Positions 50,501 to 60,900 of a DNA stretch of 64,000 nucleotides are shown here, piece after piece. A program made the translations under genes and the position numbers. The first letter of the stretch is position 1. The number at the start of each line of letters is the position of its first letter. The notes below the pieces were generated by a model. That model was given only the letters and a program-made list of their open reading frames with translations, made no database searches and was not told where the DNA came from. Origin of the DNA: Panonychus citri (lineage: Eukaryota > Arthropoda > Arachnida > Trombidiformes > Tetranychidae); assembly GCF_014898815.1 (NCBI RefSeq), contig NW_026515544.1, forward strand, positions 2,852,001 through 2,916,000. Direction: 5' to 3'.

Positions 50501-51472
50501 GAGAAAGATGATGAGATGATGAGGAAGATGATGAAGAGAGAGAGAAAAAATTTTGTAGGAAAAAAGTGTAAGAACCAATGACAAGTATATGGATCGAGCT
50601 CTAACCACTGATGCAGTTTTGTTGATGGTTTGGAAGAGAAAGAAAGAGAAGATGGAAGAGAAGAGAGAGAGAGAGAAGGTTGCTTAGGTGATAAAAAGGA
50701 AGATGGAGAAAAAAGAAAGAGAAAAAGAAAGAGAAAGAGAAGAGAAAAAAAAATGAGAAGAAGTTGAGCAAGAATATGAAGAGCAGAATCACAAGTTCCA
50801 ACGTTAACTCAACATAGTTGAAATTTATTCTCATCTTTGTTTCTCTTCCTCATCAACAGAATCATCATCATCCTGATGATGATGATAAAAGAAAGAGGAA
50901 AAAAAAAGAAAGAGAAATGATGATGAAAACTTTTTTCCAATCAATTCTATTAATATCATCATGTATCTTTCGGCTCGATATCTTTTTCCCCCTGAAATTT
51001 TGATTGATTGTAAGACGAAGGTGATTTAATCTGATTGCTGATGATTAATATCACTTTGGACACATAAATTTTATTCATTGATATTATGCTGATTGGGAAA
51101 TAAAGTTAATATTTTAATCAACTTACCTTTTGTTGTTATTGTTGATTGATCATCAGCTGATTGTTTTCTGGTTGACAGTTTGAGATAAGTATCAACATGT
51201 TGTTGTTTAGGTCGTTTTGAATTAATCGTTGATTTAATTGCTGATAAAGGTTTTAATTGATGAATTTTCCATGATGATTTACTAATCATTATTATCTCAT
51301 TGTATGATTGTTGGTTGTCAGTTAATGATTGGGTTAATTGTAATGATTCAAAACTTTCAATCACTGGTAAAACTGGTGATGCAAATAACAAAACGATATT
51401 GATCATCACTTGGGTAATTACTTTAACGAAAGTTAAGTTAATCAACATTTGTACCATTGACAATTTAATCAT
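44512..51472 (-). CDS. raw: Raw-like protein with two nucleoside-2-deoxyribosyltransferase-like modules
   Basis: Nine exons with consistent phase: 51127-51472, 50001-50167, 49708-49761, 48674-48834, 47424-48603, 45548-45663, 44915-45053, 44764-44847, 44512-44655; 796 residues. Module 1 begins TVFLGGSCNPTTWRKDIAIP, with FFVIDNQTRSIASMIEVSF and KKLVLVIDLFP. Module 2 begins IYLGGSDNPKGWRSSIAIP, with LLFVIGGQRPELETMILATHYFG and KVVLCVQP. Both fit the nucleoside 2-deoxyribosyltransferase-like fold that I recall for Drosophila Raw, a negative regulator of JNK/AP-1 signalling in dorsal closure; I assign Raw on this architecture with moderate confidence. The 393-codon exon between the modules carries Asn runs and a His-rich stretch (about 47,700-47,990), both low complexity. 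The N-terminal exon has a hydrophobic start (INIVLLFASPVLPVIE) whose initiator is less certain; an upstream exon is possible. An enzymatic role is not implied. Confidence 0.75.
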
Positions 51473-52783
51473 TTTGATTGTTTGTGTTTTAAATTGTCAC
51501 AATTTAAAATAATTGAAACATACAACAAGTTTCAATTTGATTGTTTATTGGTTAACAAATTAACTGGTTCACAATAAAATGTTTAATGAGTTGATCATTT
51601 GTTGATTAATTTGATATTTAAATGAAACAGGTAAATTAATTTTAATGTTCATCTTTGTGGTTAATTAGGAAAAAATTGGGAATTTAATTGGTTTGATGAG
51701 TAGGTTTGAAGTGAACAATTAACTTGAACAATTAACTATTTGTGAGTGTGTTCAATTGTTGTCAACACTAATTAACTAATGAGAGGAAGAGGAGGAGAGA
51801 GTGACAAGTTAATCAAACAACTAAATTAATCGGGAGCAATTAAGTGAGAGAGAGAGAGAGATTAATTTAATGAGTGAGTTGATTATCATCTTAATCAACA
51901 GCATGTTAATCAGTTGATTGCAATAATCACCATGATTAACATGATTGATAAATTGTTTTCTCACAAAATAATTACAACTGTTGAAATTGTTAAATTGAAT
52001 CAGATGATGACCTTCTTGATTATAATCAATTAGAAGGACAAATTAACCAGTGGTGACAATCACAATTAACAATAATCAGTGTAACAATTGATTGCTTATT
52101 GTTTCAATTGTTTCTTCAATTGATCATCTTTTTTTGATCGTTAATTATCACGTTTAATTGATTAATCAATTGGACTTCAACATAAAGTTTGTAATTAAAT
52201 TTAATCAACAACAAAAGGTAATAAGGTAGTTAATTGTTATTAATAGATTTTCTTACTTAATTAAATACCTAATGATTCTTATTATTATCTAATCAATAAT
52301 GATTAAGGCTATTAACCATTGGCAATTAGCTTAATTGTTGATCACACTTATTGGGCAATCAATTAAAATGTTCTTGGTAAATTATTATTACAAAAGGATT
52401 TAGGATTGTTAATTGTAATCTAAATCATTAGATAAACTGTGAAAGTACAATCAGTATAATTTTACTGATTCATGATGAGAAAAAAATGACAATTAAATCA
52501 ATAGTCAACAATAGGATCAAATTGATTGTCTTGGATTATAATTAATCGATATCTGATTCAATCTAATGATATTTAATTAGATTGCTCGTTGAAGATGACA
52601 TAAGTTGATTCGTTTTAATAATTTAATTGAATTTAATGAGCAGTGGAAAAAAAGTTAAATTGTTTCACGAGTTAATAATTAATCATTGGATTGATTGGAG
52701 AGCCTTGAAAATCCGATGAGTTTCAAAGTCTTGAATGAGTTTGAAAATCAAGAAAAGTTTACGAGTCCGAATCGAGGCAAAAA
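51473..52783. other. Intergenic, Raw-like gene to 5S rRNA
   Basis: 1.3 kb of AT-rich sequence, presumably the 5' side of the Raw-like gene. A (GA)n tract lies at about 51,845-51,860. Nothing else is recognised. Confidence 0.55.
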
Positions 52784-52903
52784 GTGTCTACAACACCGGG
52801 GGTTCCCAAGTGGTCTCCCTCCCAAGTACTAACCCGGCCCGAAGCTGCTTAACTTCGGAGATCGGACGGGATCCGGTGCTTTCAGCTTGGTATGGTCGTA
52901 GAC
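52784..52903 (-). rRNA. 5S ribosomal RNA gene
   Basis: A complete 120-nt 5S rRNA on the minus strand, starting GUCUACGACCAUACC. The conserved internal control region is present (GAAGTTAAGCAGCTTCGGG, GGTTAGTACTTGGGAGGG, GAGACCACTTGGG). Helix I closes: GUCUACGAC at the 5' end pairs with GUUGUAGAC at the 3' end with one G-U pair. Five T residues follow directly (plus strand 52,779-52,783), a Pol III terminator. A TATA-like word lies upstream (52,926-52,933). The gene looks functional. Only one copy lies in this window, apart from any tandem 5S array. Confidence 0.96.
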
Positions 52904-52925
52904 GAGAGAGATGATGATAAGTCAG

Positions 52926-52933
52926 TATTTAAA
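52926..52933 (-). promoter_or_regulatory. TATA-like element of the 5S rRNA gene
   Basis: TTTAAATA on the minus strand occupies positions -30 to -23 relative to the 5S start. Insect 5S genes use a similar upstream AT-rich element in addition to the internal promoter, so it probably fixes the start site. Confidence 0.55.
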
Positions 52934-53247
52934 CCTTTCTATCGATAGATGAGCCTAAGGACCGAAATTTGTATCACCAGTAGTTTTAGTTATAAAAGAA
53001 GAGAAAAACTATTTTTTAACAATAGTGAGGAATTGGAAGCAAATTTTTAACGTGACTGATTAAATTCTGTCAATTAACTAATTGTTTGTTAGGAACAGAG
53101 ATCTAAATTGATTTCCATGATATAACATCTCTTATTTCAGCTATCAAAGTGAAAGTAAAGAGTATAACCTTTGATTAAATCAAATCAAAGTACAACAGTT
53201 AATCATCACTTTATGTGCTGATCAAATTAAGAAATTAATTAGAAAAC

Positions 53248-53262
53248 AGAGCCATCTCTTGG
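53248..53262 (-). promoter_or_regulatory. CTCF-like motif (partial match)
   Basis: CCAAGAGATGGCTCT on the minus strand matches 12 of 15 positions of CCASYAGRKGGCRSY. It lies 0.3 kb from a second partial match, in the gap between the 5S rRNA gene and the chordin-like gene. Confidence 0.35.
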
Positions 53263-53546
53263 TGAGAAAATAGACTAACCGAAAGTTTTATTAACATTGA
53301 TGAACGAAGTAAATTGTAAGAAACTAAATTTAATTGTCCTGCTTTTAAAAGAGAGAGAGATTATAGTAAACCCAAACGAAAAAGAAACATTCAATGTGAA
53401 CCAGTCGATTTTGACCAAAACTGTTCTAGCTTTGGGTCGTTCTCAATATTGGACCATTTCGATTTCGAGACTGAACCGCCTCTGGTGCTGCCATCGATCG
53501 ACCATCTAAACCACTGACTTAAACTTGAGAGTTAAGATCTGTAATT

Positions 53547-53561
53547 AGCGCCCTCTGAGCG
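53547..53561 (-). promoter_or_regulatory. CTCF-like motif (partial match)
   Basis: CGCTCAGAGGGCGCT on the minus strand matches 12 of 15 positions of the CTCF core, with the AGAGGGCGCT half perfect. It lies about 375 bp upstream of the TATA box of the chordin-like gene. Confidence 0.4.
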
Positions 53562-53934
53562 AAGTGATTCTAATCTTCTCTTAATTGATAAGGTAAGAGA
53601 GATTAATTTTCTTTAATTGTTTGGCTTCGACTCAACAATCACCTCAAAGATCATCAATTGGAATTTACTGAAATTGAAATTCTATCGATCAGAGTTTCTT
53701 AGTATTTTTTTGTCGCTGGACAAATAGAATAGAAAAGTGAACGTATAAACAGAAAGAGGAAAAGAAAGAGGAGAAGATGATGAAGATGAAGATGATAAGT
53801 TGTATTACAAGTCCGCCCATGGACAAGCCTTAATAGCGTAATGTGAGTGTCCCTTGGAAAGTTTGGTTCTGCCAAGTGAAAGTTTCGTTCTAAGGACTCA
53901 TCTCGTTTTCTTCGGATTCCCATTGAATCTTCCT

Positions 53935-53968
53935 TATAAAACCAATTGAATTTCGAGTAACCAGTTTC
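53935..53968 (+). promoter_or_regulatory. TATA and initiator of chordin-like gene
   Basis: TATAAA at 53,935-53,940 is followed 28 bp later by CCAGTTT (A at 53,963), close to the arthropod initiator TCAGTT. The spacing is canonical. Predicted transcription start 53,963, giving a 161-nt 5' UTR. This is the clearest core promoter in the window and suggests regulated, perhaps tissue-specific expression. Confidence 0.65.
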
Positions 53969-54123
53969 ATTTAGACTTTGTCTTTAATTGTGATAACATT
54001 AAAATTTCTGTGAAATTGTGATACACCAACAACAATTAACCCAAACTTAATTCGTTAATTGTGCCAATTCTTCAATTCGACCAAACAACAATTTAAATCC
54101 AAGTCAAGTTCCAATTTTACAAA

Positions 54124-55816
54124 ATGAAAGTTTTACATTCGGTAAGAAAAATAATCATCACAATTAATCATCTAAATTAATTTTCTTCTTGTTTTCCTAT
54201 AAAGTTGAATTGGTCAACAATTTGTCCACTTTCTCTCTCTTGTGTTTGTGTTTTCTTCATCTAATTTGTCCATTAATTATTCTTGTTAATTGTTATCCAG
54301 ATTATCCTCTTATTATCCCTAATCGGGTTATCATTAACCCAGGAATATGTGACCTCTGACCCTTCATCGTATCAATTCAATTATACTACAAGTGATTCTG
54401 ATGCAAACAAGGTGTCCAAGGAAGAGCAAGGGTCAGCCAATGGTCAAGTTAACGGTAAATATGGTTACGCTGATAAATTAAATGAGTGTTACTTTCAACC
54501 GGATGGACGTTACTATCAACCAGGATCATCTTGGCATCCATATTTACCACCATTCGGTATCAATAAGTGTAGTCTTTGTACCTGTCAGGTAATTTTAGTG
54601 AAATGATTGGAAACAAAAACCTTCAATTAACTAATTGTTTATGTCCAATTTTTCATCTAGAATATAACTTTAAAGGTAACATGTCGGCGACATTTCACTT
54701 GTCCACCTTTGGCCTGTGACCCTGAACAATCAGTTCGTGAGCATCCAACTGATTGTTGTAAAAAGTGCCCAGGTAAGCAATTAAATGAAATGTTAGCAAT
54801 TGTAATGCAAATTGATTGATTAACTAATTGTTTTCTTTTTAATTTTCTCTCTGGAATCGTCAAGATTCAATTCAAGTGAAATCTTTGGACGGCGCTTTTG
54901 CTTCAGATGATGGGACAAATTTAGCCGATTCTAATCTGGACACTCAGACAACCGGAGGTAAGTCAAAGAGATTAAACCAATGATTAGATTTAATTGTCAC
55001 AAAAAAAGTTTGATAATAATCAAAAAAAAAATAGAAAAAGTTTCTCATAGAAAAGCAAAAGCAAAATGTTAACCAGTAAAATCCCATAGACCATGAAAAT
55101 GATAAGAAAAATCTCACCAATATTTATTGTTATTATCTACTGGTCATCATAATCATGATGGTCATAAAGTTAAAGCAAAAGTCTTGACCCATAACCAAAC
55201 AAACAGTTTTTAATGTTATATTGGTCAGTTTTGTTGTTTAGAGACAAAATTCTTATAGTGAAAGTACTGACCATCGATAGCAAAACAACAACAACAAACT
55301 AAATGGTGGCGAAGAAGCAAAAAGTTTCTTGGTCGCCCATGTTTCTTATCTTGACCTCAGGTCACCAAGTCGCGACATCGAGACATATCAATTGCCGTAC
55401 TTAAGTTAATTATCTTGTGAAAGTTAATTATATATACTGACCAAAATTCAAGCCAATCATCTGATGATAATCTCTACCTTTTCCTTTTCTCTTTCTACTG
55501 ACCACTTAGTCTGTGTCCTCCTTGGGCGTCTCTATCCCAATGGTCATCGATGGCATCCACACGTTACCCCTTTTGGTGAGATTAGATGTGTAAAGTGTGT
55601 TTGTAAGGTAAGAAATTAGTTAATTGTTGATTTATCTTCAAGTTTCTCTTTTATTACAAAATCTAATTGCTCTTAATTATCTTTACAATTGGTCAACAGA
55701 ATGGGTCAATTAAATGTAACCGATTGAAATGTCCAAGGGGCAAATGTACAAACTCACCAATGATGAAAAAGTGTTGTCCTAATTGTGGAGATGATCAAAA
55801 ATCAATCAACGATTAA
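54124..55816 (+). CDS. Short chordin-like secreted protein with two VWC (CR) modules
   Basis: Six exons: 54124-54141, 54301-54588, 54661-54772, 54865-54957, 55510-55607, 55700-55816; 241 residues. A signal peptide (MKVLHSIILLLSLIGLSLTQ) spans the first intron. Two von Willebrand type C modules follow, each with ten Cys. Module 1 runs from LNECYFQPDGRYYQPGSSW to CCKKCP with SSWHPYLPPFGINKC; module 2 runs from VCVLLGRLYPNGHRWHP to CCPNC with WHPHVTPFGEIRC. The WHPxxxPFG signature is that of chordin/short gastrulation CR modules, which bind BMP ligands. There are no CHRD domains, so this is not full-length chordin. Both modules are cut by a phase-0 intron at the same place, just after the CxC(Q/K) strand. 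A role as a secreted BMP modulator is inferred. The linker is acidic and Ser-rich. Confidence 0.85.
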
Positions 55817-57907
55817 GTTGATTAACTTTTTTTTTCTATATATAAATTATATTGAATTTTGTAAATTAATCATTTATCTCTTTTTCTTTACCCAATCAAT
55901 AATTAGTTAATTGTTGATTCGACTTTCATTTGTTTAACTTTTTCCTTCAACTTTTTCTCAACTCTTTTTTTTCAATAATTTATATTATTATTCAATTTAA
56001 TTGTCTATTTATTAATTTAATTGCAATTCTAGTTGGTCAACAATCAATTATTTCAATTAACAACTAATAATTGTAATCAACTTGTCAAAATCATCATCAT
56101 CATCATCATCATGTAAATAATAAAAACATCAAATCAAGACAATTGTATAAAAATCAAAACAAATTTAATAAATTGTAAACAATTAGCTTAATCATTTGAA
56201 ATCAGTTTCATTTTTTTCCTGTTTTTTTTAATCACAATGACGTTAACAATTAACTGATCAATTAAAATCCTAAAACTTTTAATCAAATGATAATATTAAC
56301 AATAGTAATCAAATTGATCAACCATATTGTTTACTTCAACTTTCACAATTAACTGATTGTGATTTGTTACCGGATTTTCAATTGAATGAATTAAAATCAA
56401 TTTCACTAATTTTGAACAATCATCCCTCCGCCCCAACAATTATCAGATAATCAACTTAATCACAATTTGGCATCAATATTAAATTTTTAACCTTTACCAA
56501 TGTGTACAATCAATAAGAGACGAGATATTAATCAGTTAATTGTAACAATCAAGAGATTTTGAGTTCATTGCCACCTTCATAAATATAAAAGTAAATATTA
56601 ACAGTTAACAATTAACTGATTTCTTTTCAACAAACCACAATTAGAACATAAGAGAAAGTAAAAAAGAAACGATTTAATTGTAACAATTTAAATTCTGCCA
56701 AAGAAAAATTTCCTTCCATCTCTTAATTGTTACTCGATTTACCGAGTCACTTTTCCCATAATAATTTATAAGCAAATTGTATTAGTTGATTGTTGCTAAT
56801 TCTGTTCTTCTCCCAATCAACGAAAGTTAATCACAATCAACGAACATAATCAAATTAAACAAACATACAGTAGCAATAAATTGTTAATCATAAACAATTG
56901 ATCTGTCAGTTATCTAATAACATGTATGTACTTATGAAGATGAAGTGGATTGTGTTTAATTAATTGTTATTATTATACTTGAACAATTAACAATATCAAG
57001 TTGTTTTTAATCAATTTATATTATGTTCCATGGGATAGGAATTAACTTTAACCATTTCAAGTGAATTAATCGTTGAATTAATATAATTCATTTGATTCCG
57101 TTTTTCTTAACGTTTTGTCTTACCTTTTGTTTTAATTAATGTCGCCAACATGTTGATTGACATTGATGATATTTAATGATAATAATTATGATGATGATGA
57201 TTGTTAATTGTTGTACATTTCAATTGGTAATAAGGTTAGTTGCTTAAGTGGATAATTAAGATAATTAATTGTTTTTAAATGGAAAGACAGAAAATACCTT
57301 TCATTTTATGCAAAAAAAAAACGTTGATGCTTTTATTTGATGTTTTTAATTGTTATTATATTAATTATGTTTGTTTGTTATTCTCGTATGATAAATGATT
57401 TAATTATTTGATTTAATGATAATTAGGGTGATGATGAGGATGATGAGGATGACGTAGATAATGGTGATGATAATGTTGTTGTTTACCGATGATTAGGGTT
57501 GATTTGTTTTTTTTTAATCGTTTGTCATTTGTTGTTAATTGTTGTTGTAAATACTGGAAATTAAATCATGTTTTGTTTTATGATTATCACCAATCAAAGC
57601 TTATTGATTGGTTTTATTAATCGTTGTGTATATTTATATATTTATAATTGTAGTTTTTTTTGGATAATAATAATTATAAGTGTACCTTTTGTTAATTTCC
57701 TCATGATGATAATAATAATGATGAGAATGATGATGATGATGATATAACCATTGTCAGGCTATATGATATTATTAACAGAACAATCTAAATGTTGAAAGAG
57801 GGATAAACAGAGGAAAGAAATGAAGAGAAAAGATAATCAGGGACGAAGATGATAAAGAAGATAATTGCTTGGATGAGGATTGGCGCCAATGGTTTAAGTC
57901 ATTTTAA
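55817..57907. other. Convergent intergenic region, chordin-like gene to MED1
   Basis: 2.1 kb between two convergent stop codons, so it holds two 3' UTRs. It is AT-rich with many ACAATTAA words and short ATC/ATG triplet repeats (for example 56,091-56,112 and about 57,720-57,742). No coding exon or RNA gene is recognised. Confidence 0.6.
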
Positions 57908-60900
57908 TTATTCTGCTGAGCCAACAAGTGCTTCGTCCATCAAATCATCATCAATCAAATAAGGTGATCGTCGAGAGGCGAGACTGGATATCGATTGATT
58001 AGATGGTGACTCTGAGATTAGATTACTAGATGAATTAGATGGCGGCGGATTACAGATACTATTCAGATTATTTCCAGAGGTATTTGTAGTGGTATTGGCG
58101 GTGGAGGCAGTGGTTGTGGTGGTGTTTGAAGTGGTGCCTGAGGTTGGATTGTTATTGTCTTCAGTATTGCAGCTGGTGACACTATTACTGTTAGCCGAGT
58201 CAGAGGGATCGTTTGAAGAGGATCCAGGTAAATTTGGACTATTTCTTGAACTGTTTCCGGTTACAGTTGCCGTTTCAACAATTGGATTATCATTTATGTT
58301 GGATATTTGTGTAGGTGGGGGTGGGGGTGGTGGAGGTGTTGACTGTTGTTGTTGTTGTTGTTGTTGTCCCTGAGTTTGTGGAGATGATGAAGATAAGGGA
58401 GATGTGGGAGCTTTGTTGGATGAAGACAAGACGTTGTTAGTTGTTGATTTATCTTGAATTGTCTCACTGGTTAAGGTGCTTGGTGTAACTGTTGCTGAAT
58501 TGGTGGCTGAGCCAACGATAGAACTTGGATTACTGGATGTAGAGGATGATACACCTTTCTCATCTTTCTTCGATGATGGAGCTGTTGCAGTTCCTGCAAA
58601 ATCTATGATTAACCCTTCCTCGTCTTCGTCGTCATCGTAATCATCATCAATTAAGCTTATTGAGGAGCTTTGAGGTTCACTGGTAACGGGTGCTTGTGAG
58701 TTACTGACAGTTGACACATTTGGTAAAGATGATGTGGAGGATGAAGTTGCTGTTGGAACAGTGGTGGTAACTGTTGATGTACTATAGCTTTCATTAGGTG
58801 TTGAAACTCTTGAATTTGCTGTTGTTGTAGAGGCGATTGTTTCTTTCGGGGAGTTTGAAGGTTCTCGTTCAACCTCTTCTATTGATTCAGTTGGGATTAG
58901 AAGTGGTGGATTTTGTAGAGCATCGGTGAACATTGAGCTCTCCGCTGGTGAACTTGGTGTACTGGTAGTGGTTAACTTGGAATCACTGGAGCTACTCACT
59001 CCACTTAATCGATCGCGATTATTTGAAACAATCTCACTTGATCCAGTGACTTTTGCTTCGTTATCAACGAAACTACTTGTTACACCTGAACTTTTGGAAG
59101 CAATTGAATTGCTTGCAGATACAAAGTTTGTAGGGAAATTGGAACTTGCAATGGATGGATTAGATGTTGAAAGTGACTGTTGTTGATTGATTGGATTACT
59201 GTTGCTGTTGATAAGACCATTATTTGAATGGGTTGGTTGGACTGATGATGAAGATGCACTGGTGGTTGTTGACAGGGAAGATGCTGATGAGAGACTTGAT
59301 GAGATTGTACATGATTGAAATTTTGTCGAATGATCGAGTTTGTCACTGGTTGATGATAAAGATGAACTAGCAAGAGAATCTCGAGTTCCATAGAATGATT
59401 TTTTAGGGAAACCCATCGAAGCAGAAGTTGGTTGTTGTTGTTGTTGTTGTTGTTGCTGTTGGTGCTGCTGGTGTTGGTGTTGATAGGGATGTTGATGGGG
59501 ATGTTGTTGGTGTGCGTGTTGTTGATGTTGATGTTGATTTTGATTTTGATGTGAATGTTGATGAGCATGAGGATGGGGATGGGGATGCTGTGAGTGCTGT
59601 TGTTGTTGTTGTTGTTGCTGCTGCTGCTGCTGGTGATGTTGTTGATAATGTTGGTGTTGATGTTGGTGCTGTTGATATTGTGGGTGATATTGAGAATGTT
59701 GTGGCGGTTGGTTACCAGCACCAGAGTTGAAGTTTGATGAAGACGAGGGCGGCACAGATTGATTTGATGAAGGCCCATGTCCACTAGGTCCGGTCATTGG
59801 TATATTATTACTAGACATTGGATTGGCATTGGAGTTACCTGATACGTTGTTAGTGTTACTACTTGAACCAACTCCTGAAGATGTTGAATCTTTTGAATTG
59901 AAATTATTATTGGGATTATTAGCAAAACCGCCGGTTGCAGAGTTATTGTTATTACCATTATTGGAATTTGAATAACTATTTGAATTATTGGAAGTGTTAC
60001 TATTATTAGTATTATTGTTGTTATTGGTATTGGTATTATTCACATTTCCAGAGCTATTATTATTATCATTTTTATTATTGTTCACTTGTTGCTGACTATT
60101 TGCAATTCTCGGGATTTTGGGTAACTGTGCAATGTTCATTCGTGGTATGGCAGCGTCAATCATGGCCTCTGTGGATTGAACTTTAGCTTTGTTAGCTGAA
60201 TTGGAAGATGAAACTTTACCAGCAACTGAACGATTATAGAGGGAAGATGCTTTAGGTGATGAGTTAGATGTTCCTGGTTTGGGTGAGTTAAGTGAACCCG
60301 ATGAACTAGATACCAGAGTTGAACCTTTAAAATTGGTGCCTGATTTGTTTGGTCCACCCAATTGTCGCTTTAAACCGGGTGTTACTCCTTTCGTTGATTT
60401 TAATGAATTAGTTGTCGATGTGGCGGATCCTTTGATACTTGATGAACCAGGCAAAATGTGTTTCTTTGATTTGAATTCAGGCATCGTTGATGAAGGTTTG
60501 GTTTTGGTAACTGTAAATTTTAATGTGTTTCCGGAAATCGGCTTCATTGTGAATTGATCAGAACTACGACTGTACTTAACTTTACTCTCAGCTATTTTGT
60601 TAATTGAACTTGATGAGACTGCATTTGCATTCAAGCGACCAGGTCCTCCGACGTTTCCACTGCTTGAATCTGGTCGATTAGGACAGTTTTCCAATTTAAT
60701 TGGTGTACCATCAGCTGAAAGTGATCCTTGACCACCTTCACCGGGAACACTATTGGTACTTCTCAATTTATCGATAACAGCACTTAATGAACCTTGTCGA
60801 CGTTTTTGAGCGATTAGTGACTTAGCATTTGATTGAGATTTAGCGGATACACCTCCGGATGATGTCGGTGCTGAGGATGATAAACATGAAGATGAAGATG

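Larger units (their letters stand above)
52904..54123. other. Intergenic, 5S rRNA to chordin-like gene
   Basis: 1.2 kb containing two CTCF-like words (53,248-53,262 and 53,547-53,561), the TATA/Inr promoter of the chordin-like gene (53,935-53,968) and its 5' UTR. The stretch 53,400-53,580 is richer in GC than its surroundings but shows no open frame of interest and no RNA gene that I can identify. Confidence 0.55.

Noticed and set aside
49301..50834. Short minus-strand hydrophobic frames between Raw-like exons
   Set aside because: They come from purine-rich GA/GAA tracts in introns and have no splice-consistent link to the gene.
53297..53509. 70-codon frame upstream of the chordin-like gene
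   Set aside because: No motif, no splice support, and it lies before the TATA box and predicted start.
56091..57742. CRISPR-like or satellite array
   Set aside because: Only short ATC/ATG triplet repeats and dinucleotide tracts are present; there are no regular spacers and the genome is eukaryotic.
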